A stretch of DNA of 46,880 nucleotides from Desulfobacter postgatei. GTDB lineage: Bacteria; Desulfobacterota; Desulfobacteria; Desulfobacterales; Desulfobacteraceae. The first letter of the stretch is position 1; each line of letters starts with the position of its first letter. A program made the position numbers and the translations under genes. The notes beneath the pieces were generated by a model. It searched no databases. It was not told the origin of the DNA and was given only the letters and a program-made list of their open reading frames with translations. The DNA lies in assembly GCA_002747145.1 (NCBI GenBank), contig PDTI01000024.1, positions 1 through 46,880 of the forward strand, written 5' to 3'. Shown one piece after another: positions 19,546 through 28,792 of the stretch.

Positions 19546-22371
19546 ATGGCAATGGATCACATTATAATCAAAGGCGCCAGAACCCATAATCTGAAAAATA
19601 TTGATGTCAGCATCCCTAAAAACAGTCTGACCGTCATCACCGGGCTGTCAGGCTCCGGCAAATCCACCCTGGCCTTTGACACCCTTTATGCCGAAGGCCA
19701 GAGACGTTATGTGGAATCTTTATCCACCTATGCCCGCCAATTCCTAGGCCGGATGGACAAACCGGATGTGGATGCCATAGAGGGGTTATCTCCAGCCATT
19801 GCCATTGAACAAAAAACCGCCTCCCACAATCCAAGATCCACAGTGGGAACCGTCACGGAAATTTATGATTACCTGCGGCTTCTTTTTGCCAGGATCGGCA
19901 CACCCCACTGCCATATTTGCGGCAAACCCATTTCATCGGCATCCATTGACCAGATCATACAGGGCATCCTTTTTCCAATGCCTGAAAAACCCCAGAAAAT
20001 AATGGTATTGGCCCCTGTGGTCACAAACAGAAAAGGCGGGCATGAAACGCTTATCCATCACTTGAAAAAAGACGGGTTTGCCCGGCTCAAAATTGACGGG
20101 CACGTCTGCTTAATCGAAGACACCCCCCAACTTGATAAAAAAAAAGCACATACCATCGCAGTGGTGGTGGACCGGCTGATTTTAAAACCAGGAATTGAAC
20201 AACGGCTCACCGATTCCGTTGAAACCGCCCTATCCCTGGCACAAGGCCAGGTGGTTATCGATAATCTGGATCTAAAAACACAGACCCTGTTCAGTGAATC
20301 AGCCACCTGCCACACCTGCGGCATCTCTTATGCTGAATTTACCCCAGCCCGTTTTTCGTTTAATTCACCCCAGGGTGCATGTCCCCATTGTGACGGCCTT
20401 GGCCATCTGAAGGAATTCGACCCTGAAAAAATTGTCCCCAACCACCACCTCTCCCTGCGCCAGGGGGCGGTACTGCCCTGGGCCGAAAAGGATTCCGTCC
20501 GTCATATGGAATTTTTAGATGCCCTGGTAACCCATTATAATGAAGATATTTATACTCCTTTTAAGGACCTTAATGCGGACTTTCAACGGGTTGTTCTTTT
20601 GGGGTCCGGCATCCATAACATCCCCTTTTATGTTGAACAGGCCGGCAAAAAAATTGTTTATGAAAAACCTTTTGAAGGGGTCATTGAACAACTTGCCCGG
20701 CGTTTCCGGCATACAAAATCAGCATCAGTCAGAAAAGAGCTTGGCAAATACATGGGGTATAAAGTCTGCCCTAAATGTTATGGCTCCCGTTTGAACCCTG
20801 ACGCTTCGGCCGTACAGGTGGCAGATAAAACCATCCATCAGATTACAACTATGTCCGTCAAACAAGCCATTGTTTTTTTTAACACACGCCCATGGACAGG
20901 CCGGGAAAAAGCCGTGTCTGAATCCATTCTTGGTGAACTGTCCCAGCGGCTTTCCTTTCTGGAAGATGTGGGCCTTGACTATCTCACCCTTGACCGGTCC
21001 GCTGCAACCCTTTCGGGCGGAGAAAGCCAGCGCATCCGGCTGGCCACTCAGATCGGCTCCAAACTGTCCGGGATCCTTTATGTGCTTGATGAGCCCAGCA
21101 TTGGTCTTCACCAGCGGGACAATGCCCGCCTGCTCAGTACGTTGATGCATCTAAAGGATCTTGGCAATACCGTACTGGTGGTGGAGCATGATGAACAGAC
21201 CATGCTGGCCGCAGATTACATTGTTGATGTGGGTCCCAAAGCCGGTGTTCACGGCGGACAGGTGATGTTTTCAGGTCCGCCCGAAGAGCTGGTCAACGCA
21301 TCCTGTCTCACTGGGCAATATCTGTCCGGAAAACGAAAAATCCCTGTGCCTGACATAAGGCGTACAGGCACCCAAAAATTTCTAACGGTTCAAAAGGCAA
21401 GTGAAAACAACCTTAAAGATATTGATGTGTCGTTTCCGTTAGGATGTTTAACCTGTGTGACCGGGGTATCAGGATCAGGAAAATCGACCCTGGTTCTGTC
21501 CACCCTTTACCAGGCCCTTGCAAGCCGGATGAACAGATCTGAAAAACCCGTAGGAAAACATGCCGCCATAGAAGGCATGGAATATATTGACCGGGTTATC
21601 CATATTGACCAGTCCCCCATCGGCAAAACCCCGAGATCCAACCCGGGCACCTACACAGGAAGTCTGACCCATATACGGGAATTGTTTGCACAGACACCCG
21701 AGGCAAAGGCCCGGGGATACAAGTCCGGGCGGTTCAGTTTTAATGTCAAGGGCGGCAGGTGCGAATCCTGCAAAGGGGACGGCATTGTTAAAATTGAGAT
21801 GCATTTTCTGCCTGATGTTTATGTGATCTGTGATGTCTGTAAAGGCAGACAATTTAACCGGGAAACCCTTGAAATAAAGTACAAAGGAAAAAATATCGCC
21901 CAGGTTCTGGACATGACCATCAATCAGGCCCTTGAATTTTTTGACAATATATCATCAATTCGGCACACCCTTGCCACACTGGTGGAAACAGGGTTGGGAT
22001 ACATCAAACTGGGCCAGGCTGCCACCACACTGTCCGGCGGGGAAGCCCAGCGTATAAAAATTGCCAGGGAACTGTCCAAAAAAAGTACGGGGAAAACCAT
22101 CTACATTCTGGATGAACCCACCACAGGCCTGCATACCGATGATATCAAAAAGCTTTTGGCTGTGCTGGACAGACTTGTGGATGCAGGCAACACCGTAGTG
22201 GTCATTGAACATCACCTGGATGTCATTAAATGTGCAGATTATGTGATTGATCTTGGCCCCGAAGGCGGGGACCAAGGCGGGCAGATCATCGCTAAAGGCA
22301 CCCCGGAGCAAGTCGCTGGTACACCATTATCCCATACGGGGTTTTATCTGGGCCGGGTTTTAGGTCCATGA
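19546..22371 (+). CDS. uvrA: Excinuclease ABC subunit A
   Basis: IIIKGARTHNLKNIDVSIPKNSLTVITGLSGSGKSTLAFDTLYAEGQRRYVESLSTYARQFL; two ABC cassettes and zinc fingers. Confidence 0.98.
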   Translation: MAMDHIIIKGARTHNLKNIDVSIPKNSLTVITGLSGSGKSTLAFDTLYAEGQRRYVESLSTYARQFLGRMDKPDVDAIEGLSPAIAIEQKTASHNPRSTVGTVTEIYDYLRLLFARIGTPHCHICGKPISSASIDQIIQGILFPMPEKPQKIMVLAPVVTNRKGGHETLIHHLKKDGFARLKIDGHVCLIEDTPQLDKKKAHTIAVVVDRLILKPGIEQRLTDSVETALSLAQGQVVIDNLDLKTQTLFSESATCHTCGISYAEFTPARFSFNSPQGACPHCDGLGHLKEFDPEKIVPNHHLSLRQGAVLPWAEKDSVRHMEFLDALVTHYNEDIYTPFKDLNADFQRVVLLGSGIHNIPFYVEQAGKKIVYEKPFEGVIEQLARRFRHTKSASVRKELGKYMGYKVCPKCYGSRLNPDASAVQVADKTIHQITTMSVKQAIVFFNTRPWTGREKAVSESILGELSQRLSFLEDVGLDYLTLDRSAATLSGGESQRIRLATQIGSKLSGILYVLDEPSIGLHQRDNARLLSTLMHLKDLGNTVLVVEHDEQTMLAADYIVDVGPKAGVHGGQVMFSGPPEELVNASCLTGQYLSGKRKIPVPDIRRTGTQKFLTVQKASENNLKDIDVSFPLGCLTCVTGVSGSGKSTLVLSTLYQALASRMNRSEKPVGKHAAIEGMEYIDRVIHIDQSPIGKTPRSNPGTYTGSLTHIRELFAQTPEAKARGYKSGRFSFNVKGGRCESCKGDGIVKIEMHFLPDVYVICDVCKGRQFNRETLEIKYKGKNIAQVLDMTINQALEFFDNISSIRHTLATLVETGLGYIKLGQAATTLSGGEAQRIKIARELSKKSTGKTIYILDEPTTGLHTDDIKKLLAVLDRLVDAGNTVVVIEHHLDVIKCADYVIDLGPEGGDQGGQIIAKGTPEQVAGTPLSHTGFYLGRVLGP

Positions 22372-22382
22372 TCAAACACCCA

Positions 22383-22940
22383 TTAACATTCGTCACAATA
22401 GTTTTCGAACATACAAGCCCCATGTACCAAGCAGGCAAAAGCAATCTTTTCAGCCTGACTACGTTTTTTGGCGGACACCGTTTCAAATGTATCCGGCAAA
22501 GATTTTATAAGATGATGATCAGGCCCGGGAATGGCAGATATCCCCTGTGCTTGCACCTTTCCGGTATTTCCTGAAATCAGTTCGGCATCCTCACCATTGG
22601 TGATCACCACCCAAGGGATCTGGTACTCAAAAATCAACCGTGACAATGCCAGAGTTGGCAAACGCCGGGTCACAAGGGATCCCGGGGCATAATTGACCAT
22701 CATGACAGCACGTTGATTGCCGTATACCAGAAAATCAGCTTTCACAACCTCACTGCGTCCAATGGTGCGCAGTGTTATGTCCCGCCCTGCCTCAATATCT
22801 GATTTATCAAATCCCAGTTCGTTTACCAGATGCCGGACAATTTGTTGACGGTACCGTTCATCGTGGGTGTCCGTAATCGTTTCGCCACTTAAAAAATCAA
22901 CCTGCTCACCTAAAATCAAGTGATAGGAGTAATCATCCAT
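22383..22940 (-). CDS. HsdR N-terminal (HSDR_N)-like orphan protein
   Basis: DERYRQQIVRHLVNELGFDKSDIEAGRDITLRTIGRSEVVKADFLVYGNQRAVMMVNYAPGSL...PWVVITNGEDAELI; no hsdM/hsdS adjacent. Confidence 0.65.
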   Translation of the reverse strand: MDDYSYHLILGEQVDFLSGETITDTHDERYRQQIVRHLVNELGFDKSDIEAGRDITLRTIGRSEVVKADFLVYGNQRAVMMVNYAPGSLVTRRLPTLALSRLIFEYQIPWVVITNGEDAELISGNTGKVQAQGISAIPGPDHHLIKSLPDTFETVSAKKRSQAEKIAFACLVHGACMFENYCDEC

Positions 22941-23072
22941 AACGTTCCCTTTAATTTTACTTTGTCCAAACACGGACGGGTTTTCCGTCCGGGCACGAAT
23001 TAAGTTATTGACCTTATATGCAGAAAAACATTATGAATACCACAAGATTTTATAAAAAAGGAGTTCTCTGTC

Positions 23073-23987
23073 ATGCTGGATATTCTTCCCTTCGCGGTTA
23101 AGGGGGTACTGTCATTTATTGGATATTTAATGAACACCCTTTGCCTGGCTGTGCCTTTTTTTTTAACCGCCATTTTAAAATGTATTCTGCCCTTTAAAGG
23201 AGTGGTGGTGTTACTGGACAAAATCCTTATTGGGATTGCAACCCTGTGGATCAGTATCAACTGCATGAATTGTGATCTGTTCAACAAGATAGACTGGCAG
23301 GTGAACGGATTGACCCCATTGAAAAAAAAGCAGTGGTATCTTGTCATATCCAACCACCAGTCCTGGGTGGACATCCTGGTTCTGCATAAAATCTTTAACC
23401 GTAAAATCCCCATGCTGAAATTTTTTTTAAAAAAAGAACTGATCTGGATACCTTTTCTGGGGATTGCCTGGTGGGCGCTGGATTTTCCGTTCATGAAACG
23501 GTATTCCAAAAAATACCTTGAAGCTAACCCTCACCTGAAGGGAAAAGATCTTGAAAGCACCCGCAAGGCGTGTGAAAAATTCAAGCATACCCCGGTGTCG
23601 GTGATGAATTTTGTGGAAGGTACCCGGTTTACCCCGGAAAAACATGAACGTCAAAACTCTCCCTTTGAGCGGCTCCTCTTGCCCAAGGCAGGCGGTATTG
23701 GCTTTGTGCTGGGCTCCATGGGCGAATACCTTCACAATATTATCAATGTCGCCATTGCCTATCCAGGCGGGGTGCCAACCTTCTGGGATTATATCTCAGG
23801 CAAAACAAAAACGATCATTGTGGACATAGATGTATTCCCTGTGCCCGAACAGATGATCGGTGGTGACTTTAATAATGATGAGTATAAGCAACAATTCTGT
23901 GATTGGCTCAATCAAATCTGGCAGGAAAAGGACAAAAAATTGGGTGAACTGCTTCTTTGCGAACCAGCGGGCAGACCATCGGCCTGA
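23073..23987 (+). CDS. PlsC-type acyltransferase
   Basis: LVISNHQSWVDILVL (NHxxxxD); FVEGTRFTPEKHERQ (EGTR); multiple TM segments. Confidence 0.88.
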   Translation: MLDILPFAVKGVLSFIGYLMNTLCLAVPFFLTAILKCILPFKGVVVLLDKILIGIATLWISINCMNCDLFNKIDWQVNGLTPLKKKQWYLVISNHQSWVDILVLHKIFNRKIPMLKFFLKKELIWIPFLGIAWWALDFPFMKRYSKKYLEANPHLKGKDLESTRKACEKFKHTPVSVMNFVEGTRFTPEKHERQNSPFERLLLPKAGGIGFVLGSMGEYLHNIINVAIAYPGGVPTFWDYISGKTKTIIVDIDVFPVPEQMIGGDFNNDEYKQQFCDWLNQIWQEKDKKLGELLLCEPAGRPSA

Positions 23988-24049
23988 CCAGGGCAATTAA
24001 CCCAATAGACAGAATCCATCTATCAATTTTATGGGTAAAGGGTAAAAAT

Positions 24050-24086
24050 TAAAAAAAGCTTTCAACAAAATCGTTGAAAGCCTATC
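24050..24086 (-). terminator. Intrinsic terminator downstream of tRNA-Phe
   Basis: Minus strand GGCTTTCAACGATTTTGTTGAAAGCTTTTTTT. Confidence 0.75.
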
Positions 24087-24103
24087 TAATATTTTTTTTA
24101 ACG

Positions 24104-24179
24104 TGGTGCCCAGGAACAGAATTGAACTGCTGACACGGGGATTTTCAGTCCCCTGCTCTACCGACTGAGCTACCTGGGC
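24104..24179 (-). tRNA. tRNA-Phe (GAA)
   Basis: Minus strand GCCCAGGTAGCTCAGTCGGTAGAGCAGGGGACTGAAAATCCCCGTGTCAGCAGTTCAATTCTGTTCCTGGGCACCA; 76 nt cloverleaf, encoded CCA. Confidence 0.96.
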
Positions 24180-24260
24180 ACATCAAACAACGTCAGTTCT
24201 ATATGGTCTTTAACCATTTAAGTCAAGCAAAAAATTAGAAAAGCGTTAAGGATATTATTT

Positions 24261-24998
24261 TTAGCGCCCCCCCATATCACCAAGCAAATACTGGATTAAA
24301 CCACAGGCACATACCGCTGCTGTTTCTGCCCTTAAAATCCTGGGGCCAAGGGAATAGCTTGTAAACCCGAATTCAACGGCATGTCTGATCTCTTCTTCTT
24401 CAAACCCACCCTCTGGACCGATCAGGATAACCGCTTTGCTATTTTCTCCTGGGACTGATCCGGCAAGGGGACGGTCCGAGGTTTCCCAGAAAGCAAATTT
24501 ATGTGAGCAGCCTTTTGAGAAGGCCAGAACCTGTTGGAAATCCATGGGCGGGATAATATCAACAAGGCGAGATCGTCCGCACTGCTTTAAAGACTCCCGG
24601 GCAATGGTTTGCCATCTTTGAATCTGTTTTTTCTCCCTTTTTTGACCTGACAATGGAATGGCTCTTTTACAATAAAAAGGAATCCAGCGAGTTACCCCAA
24701 GCTGGGTAATCTGTTTAATGACCTCATCCATCTTGTTGTATTTCAGCATGGCCGTACACAAGGTCAGGTCGAGAGGCGATTCTGTGAGACTTTTTTTTTC
24801 ACTTAAAATGGAAATTTCCACATATTCAGCAGCAGCCTTATTGATGCAACCGGTAAAATCAGTACCATGACCATCGGTCATGGAAATGGTATCTTTGGGT
24901 TTAAGCCTGAGTACTTTGTATATATGTTTTGCATCCTGGCCATGGATGACGGCCTTCTTTGGACCTAACGCCTCTTTATTGATTAAAAATTTCTGCAT
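24261..24998 (-). CDS. rsmE: 16S rRNA m3U1498 methyltransferase
   Basis: HIYKVLRLKPKDTISMTDG; KMDEVIKQITQLGV; KAVILIGPEGGFEEEEI; SLGPRILRAETAAVCA. Confidence 0.94.
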   Translation of the reverse strand: MQKFLINKEALGPKKAVIHGQDAKHIYKVLRLKPKDTISMTDGHGTDFTGCINKAAAEYVEISILSEKKSLTESPLDLTLCTAMLKYNKMDEVIKQITQLGVTRWIPFYCKRAIPLSGQKREKKQIQRWQTIARESLKQCGRSRLVDIIPPMDFQQVLAFSKGCSHKFAFWETSDRPLAGSVPGENSKAVILIGPEGGFEEEEIRHAVEFGFTSYSLGPRILRAETAAVCACGLIQYLLGDMGGR

Positions 24999-25079
24999 TG
25001 GTAAGTCGTAAGTTAATCCGGGCCAGGCTCACGTAACACCCTGTTCATTACATGAGCCCGACCCACAGCGCACATGATG

Positions 25080-25500
25080 AAATCCTTTACACGAAGATAC
25101 CGGTCAACGCAAATCCTGCAGCGGCTTCACTTCCATAAACCGTTTGTGTTCTGCGGTCACAGAACATTTATCGGAACGGTTGATTTCTTTCAGACTCTGG
25201 CTGCGGCGCTGGTGACCGTTTTCCAGATAGAAAACCCCCTAGGGTTTGATGATGCGATGAATGTCGGCCAGAAAACCCGCCGGATCGTCCACCTGATGGA
25301 ACATGTCCAGGGCATAAACAACATCGGCACTATGATCCTGGATTATGTTCGCCTGATCGCCGAGCAGAACCGGAATCACGTTGGTCAGGAGATACTTTTT
25401 TCTTCTGACGCTTTTCACCTTTTCCCAAACGGGTTTTTAGCTCTGACAACTGCCGTCGAATGACAGTAACCCCTTTACCGTCAAAGCTTATCACTTGAAG
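25080..25500 (-). pseudogene. SAM-dependent methyltransferase remnant
   Basis: Minus strand: VIPVLLGDQANIIQDHSADVVYALDMFHQVDDPAGFLADIHRIIKP*GVFYLENGHQRRSQSLKEINRSDKCSVTAEHKRFMEVKPLQDLR*; in-frame TAG, plus an upstream piece VISFDGKGVTVIRRQLSELKTRLGKG in another frame. Confidence 0.7.
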
Positions 25501-25518
25501 ATCTCCTTGGCTTTGCTT

Positions 25519-25570
25519 AGAGCGTGTTTGATAATTAGGGAATCGAAGCGAAATTCCATGAAAATGATTT
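25519..25570 (+). repeat. Family F2 element, single-arm copy
   Basis: AGAGCGTGTTTGATAATTAGGGAATCGAAGCGAAATTCCATGAAAATG matches the arm of the 29534 and 33560 copies. Confidence 0.8.
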
Positions 25571-25626
25571 TCCCGTTACCACTAAATAATTGCGATGAAA
25601 ATTTTATTTATTCGTATAGACGGGCA

Positions 25627-26580
25627 TTATTTAAGAAGAGCAAATTCGTTTCCAGACACTTTACGAACCAGACTCCGATAGTCCTCCGTGGCTGTTGAGC
25701 CCGGTGCAAACTCAAAAATGGTTTTCCCAAAGGAAGGCGCTTCAGCCAGACTTTCGTTATAACGAATGGGTCTACATAATTGCTGGGGATACAAATTTTT
25801 AAGTTGGTTGTACAGCACCTTTGGTCCCTTGATCCGTAAATCAAGGAATGTGGGCACAATGTATTTTAGTTCAATTTCACTTCTGTACTTCTGAATGGCA
25901 CCCAGGCTCTTCATAAACTCGGACATCCCATGCAACGGCATAACTTCCAGGGCAACAGGCACCATCACCTCGGTTGAATAAAAAAGGACATTAACAACCA
26001 ACTGATCCCACCCAGGAGATGTATCAATCAAAATAAAATCGAACTGCTTGTCCAAAGGACTTAAAGCTTCGGACAAGGTAAACTCAGCACCAAAACTTTT
26101 TTTATCAATAATACGCTTAACGCCTGCCAGGGATTTCCCACCCGAAAGCAGCCATAGATTATTCCGTGCCTCGGTGAGGCAGTCAGAGAGCGTAAGTTCA
26201 CGGGTTAAAAGTTCGGTCAGGCCGGCACCGGGCTTTTTCCCGAGAATATAAGAGGACTGCCCCTGGGTATCAGTATCCACCAAAAGTACTTTATAGCCGG
26301 CCAATGCAAGACCTGCACCAAGATTCACACTGGTGGTAGTTTTACCTACGCCACCCTTGCTTAGGGTGATGCAGATCTTTCTGGCCACAGATCCTAATTG
26401 GCGTTCTCTATTAGCAGGTTTTTCTTCCAATGCCAGAAGAGAGGAAAGGGCTACTGGAAATTTAAACTTGCATGATTTGCAGCTGGCCATAATATTTTTT
26501 TTGCCGGCATCTGCAAACGGTTTCAATGCGTCAGGATTTACTTTATGATTTTTGGCACATTTGGGACAGGTTATAATCAC
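25627..26580 (-). CDS. ParA/MinD-type ATPase with N-terminal Zn-ribbon (MJ0042-like)
   Basis: MIITCPKCAKNHKVNPD...MASCKSCKFKFPV then KICITLSKGGVGKTTTSVNLGAGLALAGYKVLLVDTDTQGQSSYIL...FDFILIDTSPGWDQL. Confidence 0.9.
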   Translation of the reverse strand: MIITCPKCAKNHKVNPDALKPFADAGKKNIMASCKSCKFKFPVALSSLLALEEKPANRERQLGSVARKICITLSKGGVGKTTTSVNLGAGLALAGYKVLLVDTDTQGQSSYILGKKPGAGLTELLTRELTLSDCLTEARNNLWLLSGGKSLAGVKRIIDKKSFGAEFTLSEALSPLDKQFDFILIDTSPGWDQLVVNVLFYSTEVMVPVALEVMPLHGMSEFMKSLGAIQKYRSEIELKYIVPTFLDLRIKGPKVLYNQLKNLYPQQLCRPIRYNESLAEAPSFGKTIFEFAPGSTATEDYRSLVRKVSGNEFALLK

Positions 26581-26891
26581 TGATCCTTCTCCTTTTGTAA
26601 CTCGGCCATAATAGCATCAACAGCAATACTTGCCAGTTTGCGCATGGAAATATGGGATGTTTCATCATCACCAACCTTTATTCTGATTTTGGCCTTTCCT
26701 TCCCATATTTCCGCTGAAACATTTTGTTTGGACAAAGTCCATGACGGTTTTGAAACCAGGTTCGAAAACCTATATTCAGCTTCATCGGCGCTGCTTCTGT
26801 AAATCAGGCAGTCTAACTCCTTTGATGAACCGTCAAACTCGTTGTCATCAGTACTTAGAAGGCTGTCCATGACATTTTTTTTCTCAACCAT
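26577..26891 (-). CDS. Hypothetical protein in PilZ/ParA cluster
   Basis: 104 aa, 4-bp overlap with the downstream ParA gene; no family recognised. Confidence 0.7.
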   Translation of the reverse strand: MVEKKNVMDSLLSTDDNEFDGSSKELDCLIYRSSADEAEYRFSNLVSKPSWTLSKQNVSAEIWEGKAKIRIKVGDDETSHISMRKLASIAVDAIMAELQKEKDQ

Positions 26892-26909
26892 TCCTATGTC
26901 ACCATTTTT

Positions 26910-27329
26910 TTATGGGTGTTCTTCAAACAGGTCTTTAACTATCAAGGCCTTTACTTTGAGCTGCCCAATGGCCTGCTCCAACGTTTCTTTGTGTTCAGTA
27001 GTCATGTCCACCCATTGAAATCCAAACTGAAAACAGCCTGAATCATGCACGGAGCAGTGGATCGCCTTGGCGCATACTCCTGTAATATTGACATCCCCAA
27101 TCCTTAAACGGGCATCATCTGTAATCTGGCCGGAATCAAACTCAAGGCAAGAATTGACCTTTACGGCAACACCGGTTGAAGATAAATTGATTACTAAGTA
27201 TTCGTTTCCGCCAAAGTTTACCCAGATATCATCTATTATGGAGACCGACACCCGGAACAAATGGCGAACTTGTCCGTACTCGGCATCTTCTCCGGGTATC
27301 GGCTGGAACTCTATGGAATCTTCAGTCAT
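26910..27329 (-). CDS. PilZ domain protein
   Basis: RHLFR (RxxxR) ... NLSSTG ((D/N)xSxxG) ... FQFGFQWVDM. Confidence 0.8.
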   Translation of the reverse strand: MTEDSIEFQPIPGEDAEYGQVRHLFRVSVSIIDDIWVNFGGNEYLVINLSSTGVAVKVNSCLEFDSGQITDDARLRIGDVNITGVCAKAIHCSVHDSGCFQFGFQWVDMTTEHKETLEQAIGQLKVKALIVKDLFEEHP

Positions 27330-27555
27330 TCTATTCCTTCTCGCGAGTTGATGTAGTTGAACAGCCGGATCTGACCTGGTCTATTACACCCAAGTGAATT
27401 CAACACCCTTGGGGTGGTAGTATTGCTCCCCAAAATAGAAATTCTCATACTATCACGATATTTTCGTAATCTGTCGGGATTTTCATTTAAATGTCATTTA
27501 CGAAATTTAATACGTTATCACAGATAATATCAGGATAACTTTATTCATGCAAGAA

Positions 27556-27598
27556 AAAACAAAAGGGATATCTCCATAAAGAGACATCCCTTTTTAAA
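27556..27598 (-). terminator. Intrinsic terminator downstream of atpE
   Basis: Minus strand AAAAGGGATGTCTCTTTATGGAGATATCCCTTTTGTTTTTT. Confidence 0.75.
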
Positions 27599-27624
27599 CG
27601 AATGTATTGTTAAACAGCTGCGTA

Positions 27625-27894
27625 TTAATGTCCGCCAAGTGCATCAACAGCAGGAGCGATTGCAGGATGAACGAACAGAAGGATCATCGCAACAACAAGC
27701 GCATAGATACACAAAGATTCGATCAGAGCAAGACCGATCAGCATGTTCACCTGGATTTTACCAGCTGCTTCAGGGTTTCTTGAGATACCGGACATGGCAC
27801 CATTCAAACCAAGGCCCTGACCAATGCCGCAACCAAATGCAGCGATACCAATGGCAAAACCTGCTGCCCAGACACTACCAACGAGAAATTCCAT
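27625..27894 (-). CDS. atpE: ATP synthase Fo subunit c
   Basis: [57 protein letters not shown]. Confidence 0.96.
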   Translation of the reverse strand: MEFLVGSVWAAGFAIGIAAFGCGIGQGLGLNGAMSGISRNPEAAGKIQVNMLIGLALIESLCIYALVVAMILLFVHPAIAPAVDALGGH

Positions 27895-27967
27895 GAGATT
27901 TACTCCTTTAATAAAATGTTATAACCGAACGGGCTTCTTCCAAAATCCCGTAAAAACGCCTAAGATT

Positions 27968-28087
27968 AGGCCCATGGTCACAATTAAATCTGCCACAGCT
28001 GCACGCCGGATTTTAAGTCGCCATCAAGGCACACCAATGGCGGCTTACAAGACAAGCAGATGGGGGATTTTATTTTGACCATGGGTC
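27968..28087 (-). repeat. Family F1 element, shortened copy between atpB and atpE
   Basis: AGGCCCATGGTCACAATTAAATCTGCCACAGCTGCACGCCGGATTTTAAGTCGCCATCAAGGCACACCAATGG...AAGACAAGCAGATGGGGGATTTTATTTTGACCATGGGTCT; both arms kept, centre deleted. Confidence 0.88.
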
Positions 28088-28101
28088 TTGATTCATCAAA
28101 T

Positions 28102-28791
28102 TTAATGTGCTTCTTCAATGGCGCCAGCAATGTACATGGTAGGCAGCAGGAAGAACACGATAGCCTGTATCAAAGAAACAAGGATACCCATGGCCATGAT
28201 GGGAAGCGGCACCAGAAAAGGACCGGCCAGCATCAAAAGGATACCTACCACCAGCTCATGGCCCATCATATTACCGAAGAGACGCAAAGTCAAAGACAGT
28301 ACCCGTGCCAGGTGCCCAATGATTTCAATGATAAAGAAAAGGGGCATAAGCAGCGGTACGGGGCCCAGAAAATGTTTAATATATTTTGCACCGTGTTTTT
28401 TGATGCCTATCACATGGCTCCAGGCCACAACAATGATGGCCAGGGCAACAGTCGTGTTGATGGAGGCTGTGGGCGGGTAGAATCCGGGAATCAGGCCGAA
28501 CAGGTTGCCTAAAAGAACAAACAGGAAAACAGTCAGCAGCAGTGGATAGGAATCTCTTCCCTCTTCACCGGTAATATCAACCATAAACTCTTCAAGTCCG
28601 GAAATGATCACCTCGAAAAAATTCTGAGCAGTCTTGGGTACAAGGGCGACACTTTTACCGCCAATCAAGCCGAGAATAACAAGAATTATCATTGCAAACC
28701 ACATGTAAGTGACATGCGGATGGGCTCCTGCCCATTCTTCCAGACCAAACGAACTAAATAACGAAGTAAGAAATAGATATGGATGTTCCAC
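28102..28791 (-). CDS. atpB: ATP synthase Fo subunit a
   Basis: EEFMVDITGEEGRDSYPLLLTVFLFVLLGNLFGLIPG...LTLRLFGNMMGHELVVGIL. Confidence 0.96.
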   Translation of the reverse strand: MEHPYLFLTSLFSSFGLEEWAGAHPHVTYMWFAMIILVILGLIGGKSVALVPKTAQNFFEVIISGLEEFMVDITGEEGRDSYPLLLTVFLFVLLGNLFGLIPGFYPPTASINTTVALAIIVVAWSHVIGIKKHGAKYIKHFLGPVPLLMPLFFIIEIIGHLARVLSLTLRLFGNMMGHELVVGILLMLAGPFLVPLPIMAMGILVSLIQAIVFFLLPTMYIAGAIEEAH

Positions 28792-28792
28792 C

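Noticed and set aside
22352-22372. AGGTCCATGATCAAA at the end of uvrA as another F1 arm
   Set aside because: Only ~15 bp with a mismatch, partly coding for the UvrA C-terminus (LGP-stop); could be chance.
25240-25250. In-frame TAG in the methyltransferase remnant as a pyrrolysine codon
   Set aside because: The position is a surface turn (KP-x-G), not a methylamine methyltransferase active site, and the same region has a frame disruption; ordinary decay is more likely.
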